From Stromatinia cepivora (Eukaryota; Ascomycota; Leotiomycetes; Helotiales; Sclerotiniaceae), in the NCBI GenBank assembly GCA_014898415.1, contig RCTD01000007.1, forward strand, positions 1,798,001 to 1,862,000: a stretch of 64,000 nt of DNA, written 5' to 3'. The position numbers and the translations under genes are program-made. The notes beneath the pieces were generated by a model. It was given only the letters and a program-made list of their open reading frames with translations. It made no database searches and was not told where the DNA came from. This document shows, one piece after another, positions 1 through 12,426 of the stretch; position 1 is the stretch's first letter; the number at the start of each line of letters is the position of its first letter.

Positions 1-282
1 TCTTCAATAAATGTCGATGATCAATATCTTTACATATATTTATTTACTTGCGGTTATGTTATACCTTAACTATATAAAGGGAATACCAGATATGAAAGCA
101 TATGGCCCGTACACTTACATTAAGATAATCACAAGCAGGTTTATGAAAAATATTTATCCATTGCATTGCATTACAGGTATACATGAGCGGAGACCCACTT
201 ATTCCAATCCAACCCTTCAACCCCCAAAACTTCCAGAAAGATCTCAACTACCTACAGTAGTACCAACACTCCAATACCATAC

Positions 283-2063
283 CTATTCAATATTTCGTTT
301 CTGTACTACCTGTGCTCCACCCGTCGTTGGCAATCCCATGAAAATCTTGAAGTAATCCTATAATCGCTACGATTAATACAATCCACCCAAGAATCGAGAA
401 AGAGAGACTTACATAAATCATCCATTGCAAACCAGTCAGCGTACCAATCATAACAATACGAACCGGAAGACCGTTCCAGAGTCCACGGAATCCAATATCT
501 TTATAGATACGTCCGGTAGCCGCACCGAATGCTTCGCCGGGAAGTCGGCTTGCGTTTAATTTGGATACCTGTAGGGATTAAGTTAGGAATTGGGCGAGGA
601 GAGGGGAAGGGAATGAGGAGAACGTACCATAACATCAGCAGGATGCGAAACGATAGCGCAAAGAATACCAGCCAAATAACCACCCGTGAACGAAACACCC
701 GTCTGAGCAGCTTTACCATAATCTGATTTTTGGCCCGGAAGACGATCATAAATCATTTCTACAATCGTCTCGAATGATGCGAATTTCATCATGGTATATG
801 GGATTTGACGGCCCCAGAGAGGATACAAGCCCTTGTACAATCCAGCATATCCCTCTTTCGATATAATCTGCGAAAGACCATCCGCAGTACCTTTCGCAAA
901 AGGCGGAATCGTAGTTTGCATCCTAACTTTGACAGCTTCGAAAGGACAAAGCGCCACATCGGCAATGAATTCTGCGGATGCGCTGGCGGATAGGTAAAGC
1001 CATGTTTTGTACTTGTATGCATTTTCGGGACCGGCGAGATCAGCGTAGAATTTCTTGAAGAATTCGTATCCGCCGTATTTGAATGCTCCTTGGGCGGAGT
1101 ATCCGAAGAATGTGGGGCCCCATCCGGTCATGATGCCGCGGAATCCTTCGGCACGGAAGATTTTACCCCAGGCTTGGAAGTTGCCGGTGTACATTTTGGA
1201 GTCGACTTGACGACGGCATTTTACTAGATCGAGGGGGGTGACTGATGTGTGGGTGAGACCCTGTGGAATTTTAGGTTAGTAGGGGGTCTTGCATATTTGA
1301 ATTTATACATGAGATAAGTAATGAGAAGGAAATAGGTTCTTGTGAGGCCTATCTATCGATCTTTCGACGAGAGAAACAGCTAAACAGTCGATCACAAGTC
1401 CGGCACTCAGCCCCGGCCGTCTCTAGGCAATTGCCCAGTCCTGAAGATTTGGCTAATCGTCCTTTTCATAGATCGCTCAAGACGTTCAAAATGGTGTCCA
1501 GTGGGTAGGAAAGTAGATGAGTGTGAAGGACTAAAACGGGTTGAAAAGCGGGCCAATATCATTCGCTCAATGGTGTGTATTTCACAAGTGAAAGTCGAGT
1601 CAAATATTTATCAATTGTAGCTTCAGTTTCTAGGCACAATCCAATATTCCTTGGAATAGACCTCATAATGGAAAATCGAAACCGATAGATAGTCTCTTGC
1701 AATTCGAAACCCTTAATATCATAAGATAAATGAAAAGTCACTCACGCAAGCAAGTAATCCACCAAAAGTACAAGCAGCATAAAACTTTGGCGAATACAAC
1801 TCAATTTTACCAGCTTTAGCCTGGGCACTCGCACTAGCTTTCTCAAACTCCTTTGCAGCTTCTGCACTCAATGCATTGGCTTTATTTTTCGCATCTTCAA
1901 CGACGGACCAAGCTGTATACAGCTCTGAACGAGCTTGAAGTGGGGTGCGCTTGGATACGGGAGTGGTACGGGATTGAATTGTTGGTTCGGATCGGCGACC
2001 GTAGGGATTGGGAGAGTGGAATACATCATGAAGGGTATTTTGAGATGGGAAAATTGAAGGCAT
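283..2063 (-). CDS. Mitochondrial phosphate carrier (SLC25 family), 4 exons
   Basis: Imports inorganic phosphate into the mitochondrial matrix across the inner membrane for ATP synthesis. Four exons are read on the minus strand: 2063-1746, 1260-628, 568-413 and 357-283. Introns have GTGAGT, GTACGT and GTAAGT donors and AG acceptors, all phase 0, and the product is about 393 aa. The three carrier-repeat signatures are visible: [10 protein letters not shown] at the start of exon 2, [10 protein letters not shown] in its middle, and a third, degenerate HPADVM across the exon 2/3 junction. Phosphate-carrier-specific stretches such as [15 protein letters not shown] and [17 protein letters not shown] support the assignment. 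The first ~85 residues are a Ser/Thr/Ala-rich extension before GGLLAC, longer than in yeast Mir1 and common in filamentous fungal versions. Intron 1 (485 bp) is long for this genome. The start is the first in-frame ATG of exon 1. Family assignment is sure; which paralog (Mir1 or Pic2 type) is not resolved. Confidence 0.95.
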
Positions 2064-2712
2064 TTTGAGAAATGATTGAGAGGAGTGTTAGGTAGGATTC
2101 GCTGATGAGAAAGAAGTGAAATGCGATGCGAAGTGTATTTGTTAAATAAATTCAGGAATGTTGGGTTGAATGGATAAATCGGATTGATGAGACACAATTG
2201 ACGCAATTTGACGCTGAAGCAATATCTCAATGGCCAATGACAATTAACCGTATACGGCTCAAAGTCTAGATGGTATCTTTTATTCCCGTGCGAGGTAGGT
2301 TGGCACTGTTCAATTCATCGGTCGAGAACGGGATATTTGCTTATATACGAGATTGATGCCCAGTTGAATTATGAATGATACAAAAACTTCTGTATGATAA
2401 TGATTCTTTAGATGATTTCTCTGGCATAAAGAGACCCTGAATTGCTTTGTAGGAGCTTTCCCGCTGATGAGTAACCATAGGTAGCCATAGCCAGGGACTT
2501 TGCATCGTTGTCTCCCCTGAATCCTATGATAACAATTTCTTGAACTGAGGCTGTCCTCAAACTTCTTCATAGGAAAAAAGCCTCTAGAATGTCTCAAAAC
2601 AATCAGAACACTCATAAAATCCGGACCCGCCTAATCGCAACCTACCCCACCAATTCCTCCCCACCATAAAATACTTTGTTAGTGGACATACCTCATAAAC
2701 AACACCTACAAA
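2064..2712. promoter_or_regulatory. Divergent intergenic region
   Basis: This 649-bp gap separates two divergently transcribed genes (phosphate carrier to the left, CBS-type protein to the right) and must contain both promoters. A 101-codon minus-strand reading frame at 2310-2615 has no recognisable domain and is not called. No specific operator was identified. Confidence 0.5.
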
Positions 2713-3324
2713 ATGTCGAATATTATACCCAATCAAGCAACCATTACAACCCCAGCTTCCGCAGAGATGTCCTCATCACCCCAACCCGGTCTCTCGAAAT
2801 TGGCAAATCGATATAGAGGCGTGAGTACACTATTCCTTGACATCACCTAGTCAAACCTATCCACATAGACATTTATATTAACGCAACCACTCTTCCAGGC
2901 CACAGTTGAAGATCTCGATCCTCCCTCCGCCCTTTCCTGTAACCCTACCGATCCCATCTCCTATGCTCTCATGAGCGCCTTCGAACGCGATTACACACAT
3001 CTCACCGTCGTAACCCCGGATACCCGGGCGCTGCTAGGCTATCTCTCGATTCCCCATCTGCGCATTTTACTCGAGACGGGCAAAGTAAAGGAAACAGATG
3101 AGGTATCGAAAGCAATGGTGAAATTCAAGAGGAAGGGGAAGGCTTATAAGGTTATAACTATGGATACGCCGTTAGAGGAGTTGGAGCATTTTTTTAGTGG
3201 CGGAGAGAATGGAGAGCATGGGAAACAGGAGTTTGCGGTTGTGACGGATGAGAAGAGGAGGTTTGTTTTGGGGGTGGCGACTAGGACGGATTTGGAGGAG
3301 TTTGCTAGGAGGAGACCTGCTTGA
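2713..3324 (+). CDS. CBS-domain-type protein, 2 exons
   Basis: Small protein of about 177 aa. Exon 1 is 2713-2820 and exon 2 is 2899-3324, with a 78-bp phase-0 intron (GTGAGT donor, TTCCAG acceptor). The N-terminal ~35 residues are Ser/Pro-rich and look disordered. From about residue 40 the pattern VEDLDPPSALSCNPTDPISYALM, a turn, HLTVVT, LLGYLSIPHLR, then DTPLEELEHFF, EFAVVTDEKRRFVLGVATRTDLEEF matches a tandem pair of CBS half-repeats: a target-loading helix, a VVT/VVTDE strand and a G(Y/V) strand followed by a helix. CBS pairs usually bind adenosyl ligands and regulate a partner; no enzymatic domain is attached here, so it may be a stand-alone sensor. No ligand can be inferred. The gene is divergent from the phosphate carrier. 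Confidence 0.8.
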
Positions 3325-5610
3325 GATAGGGATGTAAATGATGAAAATGGTTGGAAAATGGAGTTTGGGATATTAATGAGTGTTGATTTAGAATGCATAG
3401 CGTGGGTCATAGCATGGTACTATCTTAATACCAGGTCTCGCCAATTTTATTATGATCTTTGGAATAAAAGTTTACAAACACCTTGTCTGGCCAGTGTTTC
3501 TTTCTCGAAAATCTTGCCCTGGGTTCGGGTATGCACTATGTTGATGTGAGCCCGATGCATTCATTCTAGGACTTTTGGGCATTATGGCAAAGTTTGCTAT
3601 ATCGATATTCAAGTTAGGCTTGATTATTGTAGGACATATCTTCAAGATTATAAGTGATATTCTTAGCCCAATCATCGTTCATGATACCGCAGAGCCCAGC
3701 AACGAGGAAAACTCTGAATGCGACATCAGCGTTCAAGAAAGATGTTATGAAGAATCAATTGTTGAAAGTAGGAGATAGTGCCTCAGCCTTTATATAATTA
3801 TTCATTTAAATACTCCCATTCAACATCTTCTTAATGCCCATAATGACCTGGTTCACCAGCATCACTGTCGATAGCCAATTGGATGATGTTCTTCATGTTT
3901 CGTAAGAGCCACCGCTTTATTCGAGGTTATCTGTATCTAGATAGGGGGTCATTGACTTTCTCTATTCTCATGACTTGCTCAGATAAGACTGACGTTCATT
4001 ATCTGTAGGAAGTTCTTTATAAAATTTATACAATTATCTACCATTGATTCGATGTATCCCGATTTATCCACACACCCTCCAACAAACCCATCTAACTCCA
4101 TTCTTTAACTCCTTCCACCAAACCCCCTTTCGACAAAAACTAAAATCATATGCTTCATAAATTGCTAAGACTCCTCGTTTAATCAGTACCGATATATATC
4201 CAAAGATGCTATTCCTAAACCCAAAATCTGCATTTCAATTTTGTGATGAAGCTTCGTGAAGTAAGTTGACTCCTATCCATGTGCAGCAGCAAATTATTAA
4301 CCAGGGCTTTCTCTTAACACCTATCCATGATATCTTGATTTAGCAGTTATTGATACTATCGTTCTCGCTTTATATGAACCATTAAAGCTTTGGTGCGCCG
4401 ATGAGAGAAAGGTTAATTCACAACTACATAGACGAAAGGTATGAGTGAGAGAACAAGAAATGAATGCATTAGAAATCCGCTTCAATCGGAGATTTCACTG
4501 AAGATTACTTTTTATTTCGAGTCATGGATCCTCATACCACCTATCTACTTATCTACTCATATAGGAGATATATAAGCGCAAGCCGCAAACCCAAAAACCA
4601 AAATCGGCTACTTATTGTTAGTTAATAAAACTGACATTCCACCCTGATTATCAAAATATTAGTAACTCAACATCTAACTAGGTAGGGAATGTACATTAAA
4701 GCTCCCCCCATCTCATCCATCTCTTCAAACATTCATTTTTAAACCTATCTATTGAACATAATCTTACCTAGGTACTCTTATAAGTCTTCGGACCAGAATC
4801 CTCATATACACAAAGCAACCCAACCAAACCCAACACAGCACTTCACTTCAACATACCTATATACCACACCAACCCTAACTAAACTAAAGCAAATCCATCC
4901 CTTAACATCCATTAGAGAAAATAATCCCCGAATACACAATCCCAAGTCCAAAGTAGAAGATTCGAAGATTCGAAGTAAGATTACTATAAATTAATACTTC
5001 TTCGAATGGTATCAAGGACGCTGAAGGCAAGACGAAAGAGTGAGAAAGCAGGCTAAAAGCAAAACGGTTTGATTTCCTATAAGGACATTGGATTGGAGAG
5101 AAATACCTAGTTTGGTAGGTGGTGGTTATCTAGTCTGTAGTTGATATATCAAATGACCATAATACGGTTCATGAAAAGCGGTCCAGAGATTCGGTCGTAG
5201 ATGCAGGATTGTTGAAAGGCTCCAATTCTTCGCAGGCGGTCATGAACCAAACCTGATGTTTTTGTGACTTTATGACGTCGCATGTCCAATTCCTAGTGAG
5301 CAGTCTGTGGTAGTAAGGTCTTGGTGCATGGCTGGCCTAGAATTATCATCATCAGCGTAGCATTCAAGAATGATGTTGGCATGCTTTCCGTTCACTCATT
5401 CACCTGAATATACAAGTAAAATACTTTTTCACGACCAAAACAACCACCTCACATGCAAAACATTTTATTGAAAATTCATTAGTTTTGTGCAATAGCCGTT
5501 GAATTCATGAGAGTACACCTATGCAGTTTTTATGAACCGCTCTTGTAGCCCACATCCATCCATCGCACCCCGCAAGAATATAAAACAGACCCATGAACCA
5601 TTCATGCCAT
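3325..5610. other. Intergenic region, no gene supported
   Basis: About 2.3 kb between the CBS-type gene and the 3' end of the eL13 gene. Only short unconvincing reading frames occur. One at 3575-3778 begins with a hydrophobic stretch but has no family resemblance, Kozak support or intron evidence. Composition is moderately AT-rich without the extreme RIP signature of the central block. No repeat boundary was recognised. Confidence 0.5.
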
Positions 5611-6429
5611 TTATTTCTTAGCAGCAGCGGCCTCATCAGCTGCATCCTTTGCTCTCTTCTCACGCTTGCCGACCAATCTAGCGTCACTTCTTGCAACCCG
5701 CAACTTTCTGTATGCACCTCCCTCAACTGGTTTTGGCATATCGGACTTGCTGATCTCTGAGAATCCACCCTCAACGGTGGTGATTGGCAGAGCATTCTTA
5801 ACACGGCTGCTGGTCTCCTTGAGGGATGCAACTTCCTCCTTGGTGGAATCACCCTTCTTAGGTTGACCGAGTTTGCGTGGGAAGAGGATAAGGCGGGCAC
5901 GGAAGGACTTGAGGCGGTCGACGTTGGCCTTGAGGGACTCGACTGAGAGGTTTTGGCGGCGAGCATCAACGGAGATACCGATCGTAGGAGCGAGCTTGCG
6001 GGGAATTTGGGCCTCCTATTTATGACATCAGAAAATTGTACTCATGAAACCAAAGATTTCCTATTCTTCTCACCTTCAATTCGGCGAGGGTGAAACCACG
6101 ACCAGCTCGTACACGTCTGTTGTACTTGATGGTTGGGCATCTAACAACTGGTCTCAACAAGTCGATTGGTCGTGGAGCGACAGCTGCTGTCTTCGCAAGA
6201 CGAGCATTGCGACGTCTGAGTTTTCGGCCAGGCTATTTAGACTGTTAGATTCGATTCCAGAGCTTTTTGTATTCCATCTGCGCGTTGTTTACCTGGTCGA
6301 AGTGAACTCTAACTCGTCGTTGCCAATCCTTTCGGAAATCTATCCATAATCAGCATCTTCGTAATCCTAATTGACCTGCGGAGAAGACATACGGTTGTGG
6401 GCAATTTGCTGGTTGTGCTTGATCGCCAT
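5611..6429 (-). CDS. RPL13: 60S ribosomal protein eL13, 4 exons
   Basis: Component of the large cytosolic ribosomal subunit. Minus-strand exons are 6429-6393, 6339-6293, 6232-6074 and 6015-5611, giving 215 aa. The short first exon encodes [12 protein letters not shown] and splits the next His codon. The following exons give the family core [68 protein letters not shown] and [21 protein letters not shown], ending in an Ala/Lys tail (DEAAAAKK). Donors are GTATGT, GTAAAC and GTGAGA. Intron-rich 5' ends are typical of fungal ribosomal protein genes. The ATG context (ACAAAATGGCG) is strong. A competing frame across exon 4 is a shadow. The length fits eukaryotic eL13 and there is no lesion. Confidence 0.97.
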
Positions 6430-7331
6430 TTTGTCGGGATTGCGATCAAGTTGTCGTTGGTCGTCGTCTTAAAATTCGAGATGTCGGAATTGTCCCAGTA
6501 TTGAACTTGCTGGGTTCGAAATTTTGGCGACCTAGGGCAAACAATCCCACAACCGAATTTTCCAAATTAGTGGACACGTGATACAAACTTTTTCTCATCA
6601 ATCCCTGTGAGCCCCTCTTTTATTGATCTGTACTCCGTTTCCTTCCCTTCTCTCCCCTCCGTAACAAGAACCTTTTATCATCCTCATCGTCGTGACAATA
6701 TAACCTCTTGAATATCTATCGCTTTTTGCTCGGAGTCTCATTATTCTGGCGGTGATATAATAAAATAAACTAGTGTGGTATGCGACATATCGATCCAATC
6801 TATCAGTCCAATTCGTTCTCATCCGTTTGCTGGCATCACAATACTCAGCACAATATACTCCTTAACCAGTTCTGAATCGTGGGAATCGATGTATCATTAG
6901 CACTTGTCGTCTGTTCACCCACGTCAGGACATGCTTCTACATTCTCAATCATGTACTCCATGTACCATAGGCTCAATGGCATTCACATACTATAAAAATC
7001 CACAAGAACATCAGGTCAAAAGCTGTAAAGGTATAAACTTCATTTTTATTCATTCAACTACTTTGTAGTTTGAGCCGTGTCATACATATCTCATTACTAC
7101 CGTAAACTTTTTCGTAAAAGTGAATCTTCACCTAGCAACTAAGGCAAGTAATTGGCTCAACCCTCAAGAAAATAGGTAGGCAAGAAGAAATGACCACCAG
7201 TCCCATCCATCCATTTTTTATGCAAAGACATATATCATTTGCCCTCAAACCAATGAACCAATTCAACGCCAATGCACCTTTATTAATCAATTACAAAAGC
7301 CCATTTTTAGAAGTCTGTTAATAGACCAAGG
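6430..7331. promoter_or_regulatory. Intergenic region upstream of eL13
   Basis: About 900 bp between the eL13 start codon and the 3' end of the BTB-like gene, both on minus. It must hold the eL13 promoter and the BTB gene terminator. A GCCCTAG motif lies about 110 bp upstream of the eL13 ATG. I see no further gene; a 74-codon minus frame at 6598-6822 is not supported. Confidence 0.45.
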
Positions 7332-9683
7332 CTACTTGCTTTCAGTATGTGTGAAACCGACCCAAGTCTTTTTCAAGCATGGAACCTCTTCATTGCGATG
7401 GTCATCAAACGGAAGAACGACCTCTTTCCAGCCAACCGTATTCCACTGGCGTCCATTCTTGATTCGCTCCTCGTCTGGTACTTTGCTAGCGAGTGCTCTC
7501 TGTCTTCTCTTCTCACGCTCCTCAATGACAGGATACATGACCTTTCGTCGAAGTAAATGAGTTGTGTGGCCATGAATAACACCGCCATTTCCACTTTCCA
7601 ATACATGCTTCAAAGGACCAAATGGTAAGTTGAGTAATAGTCTTGATAACGTAGCAATGATAGGATCCGATGAGGGGGAGCGAAGACTCTCTTCTGTAGG
7701 GTGGTCGCCGAATTTGATGGAGCTCAAGCGTGAGTGTGTGGGACTTGGTCGGTGGTCTGGTACATGCGGGATTCTAGAATTAAAATGAAGGTCTGAGACT
7801 GTCGTATCCAATTCGAAATTGGGAGGGAAGGAGAGGATGATCAAGTTGATTATGTTGTAGATGAGCATGTTAGCACATGGAGTATAAATGCTTCGGCCGA
7901 CTACATCGTTGACATCTGGGACGCCTGAGCTCCATGACCAATCAATACCACCCTCAAGAGCGAATTCAAGAGCTTTCTCAGCGGTATCCCAAGTGATGAG
8001 TTGACTCGCAATAGCGCAGCCAGTCTTCCAAATTTGAGGAATCTGAAGAATAACCCCTGCTGCTACATAGCCAAGCGTGAAGTCGAAACGGTCAGCAGGT
8101 GTCGATGGCATGGGAGCTGATCCAATGTACGGAGCTGGAAAGCGAGCCATTGCATCTAAGTCCAATATAGGTCCGCCATAGAGATATCGAACCGCCAACG
8201 AAAAGGCATCAGAACGCAAGTAACGATCGTCCGACTCGATCAAGATATTCTGGGTAGGTAGGGGTGAATCACCGTTTGTTCGAGCTCCGGATGTGATGAG
8301 ACCTTTCAGTAAGAAACTGCGAGCGAAGATCAATCTGTGACCACTGATTCGAAGAGGAGCGGCACGGTCATCGGAGTAGCGTAGCTCAAGAACACAGTCG
8401 GAGAATTCTGGTTGTGCAAATTGCTCACGAAGGTGAAACCATAGATCTCGACGATTGCCGCCTGCCCAAGGAATCTCTTCTTTACGTGGGTAACCGAGAA
8501 CTCCACGATAAGGTGGTGGTCCTATTGGGGGCATTGGAGATGGATGATGGCCATAATGAGGACCTAGACCATTGTCTTGATCAACCTGTGCCGATGATCG
8601 AGACCCATGGATGTTGTGCGCAGTAGCTGGATCAAAGCCATTGAATCGAGGGCTCTCTGCGATTTGAGGACCAGTTGGCGAGTAACCTTCGGACGGGCCA
8701 AATGGTAGTATTTGTCTGCGAAGGAAATCATCAGCTGGAGGGGCCTGAAAGCCGTCTTGGTGGTGATAATATCCTGGAGGGAATGCTGGGGTCATTGGTG
8801 AAAATCCGTTTGACATGTTGTGTTGATGGCCGCCGTTCGATGGAGGAGGACCATGACGCACACCACCTTGCTGCGCGTAAGCATAAGGTGGAATATTGCC
8901 AGCGCTCGAAGGTGGAGCTGGGGATGAATTATTAGAATCAGGGTATCCTCCAAATATCGGATTTGAACTGCTGGGATGCGCGTGGTGCATTGGATGTTGA
9001 CCGTTGAACGCAACCTGCTGTGGGAATTGAGCAGAGTCGGAGGACATGGTGGATTGATTGCTAGCAGGAACAAATGGTGGAGGCAATTGATATGTTGATC
9101 TCGATGTGGTCGATTGAGTTTCGGATGGGGCAGAGTGCTGTTCCTCCTCGGCTGCTGCAAAAGGAAAATAATTAGCGATATGGACAACTTCTTGGATTTA
9201 CAGATATCGCAAGGCTGAAATTGAATTCCTTATCTCACCTTTGACTTCAATCACGCTGACAAACTTTTCCTCGTCTTCGCGTTCAGCAGAACCACGTTCA
9301 TTAGAACCAGAACCAATTGTGACTTCGCCCTCAGTAGAACCAAATCCATCTAACGATTCTGATGTGGATGAGGCATCGGCAACTGCTGCGGGGACGCGCT
9401 TGGGGGACTCTTTAATCGCTTGGAAAGGTTTTCCTTCAGCAAGAGGTTCATCGGCATGGGTAGGAGGTGTATTTGTAGTAAAAACCGATGTGGTGGGCAC
9501 TTGAACTGCTGGAGCCGTCGAGGATGGGGGTATGGTTTCCTTCGTCTTTTCTCGAGTAGATAGTTTCTTTTGTTGTAGCTTACCATAAGAAAGAGGCAGA
9601 GCAGGAACAATGCCTCTCGGAATCGCAACTGCAGGCCTTGAGCGATTCTGCATGACTTTTGACGCGCCGTTTGTCGGTGCCAT
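7332..9683 (-). CDS. BTB/POZ-like fungal protein with long disordered N-terminus
   Basis: Two exons, 9683-9239 and 9154-7332, joined through a GTGAGA donor and TTTTGCAG acceptor (phase 1), give about 755 aa. The first ~150 residues are Ser/Thr/Glu-rich. Residues ~150-370 are rich in Pro, Gln, His, Gly and Asn and are probably disordered. A folded region starts near residue 375 (RDLWFHLREQF). Then comes a BTB/POZ-like core near 395-480: EFSDCVLELRY, LRISGHRLIFARSFLLKGL, and LRSDAFSLAVRYLYGG. The C-terminal part is mostly helical with a conserved-looking end (WNTVGWKEVVLPFDDH). BTB domains mediate dimerisation and often Cullin-3 or transcription-factor contacts; the partner here is unknown. I chose the ATG at 9683 (MAPTNG); an in-frame ATG at 9752 would add 23 residues. 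No Kelch, zinc-finger or other C-terminal module was seen. Confidence 0.82.
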
Positions 9684-10864
9684 TTTCGCGGTATTCAACC
9701 AGTCGCAACCAGTTTTTCTCCTTGTTCTTGAATTCACGACTGACGTCCCCAAGATTCAACAGTGACCTCAAGCTGGTCATGTAGCATCTGGGGAGTCTTT
9801 CGGTGCTTGATGAAGCTTTTAAGGTGAGCGCAAGTGAAAGGACTTGCAGTTTGAAAAGAAGCTCGAGACACAGATTAGAGGTAACCAATTCTGCGGGGTG
9901 TGAAATAATTTGTTTAAGCCTGAGCTGCCTGATCCAGGATAGACTCTAACGTGTTTGGTTATAGTGTAATTTATAGTGTGGTTTGTGCCTGTTTTCTCCG
10001 ACGGACTTAAGGGGTAGTCATCATTAGATAAGAACTGAAAATTAGTGTGCTAATGACCCAAACACAAACACAAACACAAACACAAACAAAGACATTGAAA
10101 TTGCTTTGATTTGATATACATTAGACTTTACTTGCACCCCTTATGTACTATTTTGCATTCAGATCCCGAATAAACGCTGAGATGTTTCTTCCCAATATAA
10201 TTCAATAATATGCAGCAGCATGATATAGAATATGGAGGCGCATTGAGGTAGATCTCATCAATATACTTCAAGTGTATGTAGCTGTATGGTATGCAATCCA
10301 GAATACGCCTGTGTAGGTTGGTGTAGTATCATTGTCATACTGCAAGCAATACTCAACTTCTAGTCATTATACAAGAAGTGCTCTATTAGCTCAAAATAAT
10401 GAAAATTATCCTTAGAAGTCTATGGATACCACCAACTATTTGTAAGAGCTCAAGATCGAGTTACCAAAAGTAGGGGCATTTTTTTAAAGATATTCATACC
10501 GCTTTGGTATATGGTTATGGTATTGGTATTTATCAAAGGCTTGAGCATTAATATACAGTATTCAAAAAGTTTTGCATGTGATATTGATTGGAAGATCAAA
10601 ACGATTATCATTCGAAGACTCCAATCTAATCTCTATGATTTAGGTAGTGACTATTGTCCGATGATGTTATATTGACTCAATCTAGATCACGCCATTGAAT
10701 CCAATAGCTTATCGGATATCGCACAAAATTTACCTTGTTGGATAAATAGTGAATTTCAGAGAAGTCTTACATATAGTTGACTTCTACGATCAAATAATTC
10801 CTTCTTCTTTTTCCAACAAACAAACAGTTTCCTCCCCACTGACCGCAACCTTAACACCACCACA
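9684..10864. other. Intergenic region with AAACAC microsatellite
   Basis: About 1.2 kb between divergent genes. It contains a short (CAAACA)n tandem around 10059-10090. No protein-coding evidence. The 3' half is AT-rich and ends in a pyrimidine-rich leader (TTCTTCTTTTTCC) just upstream of the coiled-coil gene start, a common fungal core-promoter feature. Confidence 0.45.
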
Positions 10865-11640
10865 ATGTCAAGAATTGGAGGAGACGACTCAGCCATACCG
10901 AAAGTCGAAGAAGAAGATCGGGTCATGTCGGGCGTCGGAGAAGAGGATCAAGATAGTATCACGAAAGCGAGATACTCGAATGTTAGGTACAGCAGAAATA
11001 TGACCGTAAGCACTATCTCGAAATTTGCTGGAAGGGCTCTGATAATATGATCATATCCATACCTTACACTGACAACATTGCATAGACTGAGCAGCTGTTG
11101 GAGAGTTTGAAAAAATTGACGGGGCCAGGAGCAGAGGATGAGAGGAAGCGAAGAGTGATGATGCACACGCAGAGGGAGAAGAATCTGAGGCAGGAGGCCA
11201 AAGACCAAGCTAGGAGTGCGGAGAAGCGTGCTAACAGAGAATTCAACGTGAGACGGGAAGCGGCAATTCAAGCTGAGTATGAAGCGAATCCAGCCAAGAA
11301 GGAAGAGGACAGAGTCAAGAGAGAAGAGAAGAAAGCCAACAAGGAGATGAATCGGAAGCGGGAGGCAGAGGCTCGAGCCAAGAGAGAGGAGAAGATTGCC
11401 ATCAAGACTGAGATGGAAAAGAGCAGAAGGTTGAAGTTAAAGCTGAAGAGGGCTGAAAAGAGGGTGAAGCGGATTGCCATGAAGGCTGCGAGGAAGGAGG
11501 CTGCCGATGCTGATGTTAAAGTCGACGCCGAGAGTGATGCAGTGGAGAAGGCTGATGACGCCGATGTTGATGTTGATATGATGGAGGCAACGGAGGAGGC
11601 CGAGGGCTTAACATTCAAACTTCCTCTCAGAGAAAGATAG
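10865..11640 (+). CDS. Lys/Glu-rich coiled-coil protein of unknown function
   Basis: Two exons, 10865-11005 and 11086-11640, with an 80-bp phase-0 intron (GTAAGC donor, CATAG acceptor), give about 231 aa. The N-terminus is acidic (KVEEEDRV, GEEDQDS). Residues ~60-190 are an uninterrupted charged helix, rich in Arg/Lys/Glu and lacking Pro and Gly, likely a single alpha-helix or coiled coil (EKRANREFNVRREAA, KREEKKANKEMNRKREAEA). The C-terminus is Asp/Val/Ala-rich (DVKVDAESDAVEKADDADVD) and ends LTFKLPLRER. No catalytic motif is visible. Basic runs such as KLKLKRAEKRVKR could act in nuclear localisation. I do not recognise a family. The ATG sits in a CACAATGTC context after a pyrimidine-rich leader. 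It converges with the next gene, 299 bp away. Confidence 0.7.
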
Positions 11641-11939
11641 ACTTATGTTTTTCTAACGGAAGGGCAAAGCAATTGTTTGTAATCAAAATTTCGGGTTCTA
11701 GTTATGAATCAATAATGAAGATTCACCTGAGTTTCGAGCCAATATCCCACTGCAACACTGTGATATTGCTTATATGGTCTTCGATTGTGTATACCAAGGT
11801 CTTCTACAGGGAAATATCATGCATGATAATGCAGACTATGGTACTGCGATAGAATGCTTTTATTCAAGGCCTGAGTTGTCTAGAGTATTACCTCCCTTCC
11901 ACACCCCAAGCATAAGACCATCCTCACTTCATCTCATTT

Positions 11940-12426
11940 TCATTGCCCTTTTCCCCGCCAGTCTTCGCCTTGTCCCCTGAGCTGGTCTATGATACACAAT
12001 GGATTAGTTTGAAATCCATGGATTCGGTCAGGAATAACTTACCAAAGTGGTCTTTCGGAGCTGTTTGGTAACTCCCTTTTCAGCGCCTTTTTGATCCTGC
12101 TGAGCCTGCAAGAGCTTATTCGCAGCATCTGCCTCTCTGCCAGCCTTTACGGCACGCTCTGTATCTGCAATAGCCTCCTTACGCTCCTGTTCTAGTTTCT
12201 CAGGCTACAAACTCTATTAGCGCTAGATATGCAACGAAAGAGCATGAATGAACTTACAGTTTTCTTCTTCATTCCTTCGTCGTCGGTGAGGGCCTTGAGG
12301 TTGCTACCTCTGGACGGCTCAGGCTCAGGAGAGTAATTCATTAGGCGAGAAGGATAGTTGACTGGGGCACGGCGAATAATGTTTCCGTATTCGTCCTCTT
12401 CATAGTCGGGTTGTAATTCCTGACAT
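11940..12426 (-). CDS. Small hypothetical protein with disrupted-looking start
   Basis: Three exons on minus: up to 12258, 12204-12043 and 11981-11940, with GTAAGT donors in both introns. The coherent frame reads ELQPDYEEDEYGNIIRRAPV, then NYPSRLMNYSPEPEPSRGS, NLKALTDDEGMKKKT, then PEKLEQERKEAIADTERAVK and a Gln/Ala helix ending KGVTKQLRKTTL, about 120 aa. It is acidic at the start and helical at the end. No family recognised. The only ATG at a good leader (CACTCAAAATGTC, 12426) is one base out of frame with this protein. Removing one G of the GG just after ATGTCA would give MSELQPDYEEDEYG. The alternative is splicing into the AG just before GAATTA from an unseen upstream exon. The last exon can also be read in another frame with a plausible tail, so the C-terminus is uncertain. 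Confidence 0.55.

Noticed and set aside
3575..3778. 67-codon plus frame with hydrophobic N-terminus
   Set aside because: No leader signals, homology or intron support; length is within chance for this composition.
5505..5969. 154-codon minus frame over eL13
   Set aside because: Wrong frame; the correct frame with introns gives a complete ribosomal protein.
10059..10090. CAAACA tandem as CRISPR-like or telomeric repeat
   Set aside because: Simple microsatellite without spacers and unlike the TTAGGG telomere unit; eukaryotic context.
11268..11618. 116-codon minus frame rich in Ser/Ala/Phe
   Set aside because: Antisense of the Lys/Glu-rich coiled-coil gene; composition is what the complement of AAG/GAG codons produces.
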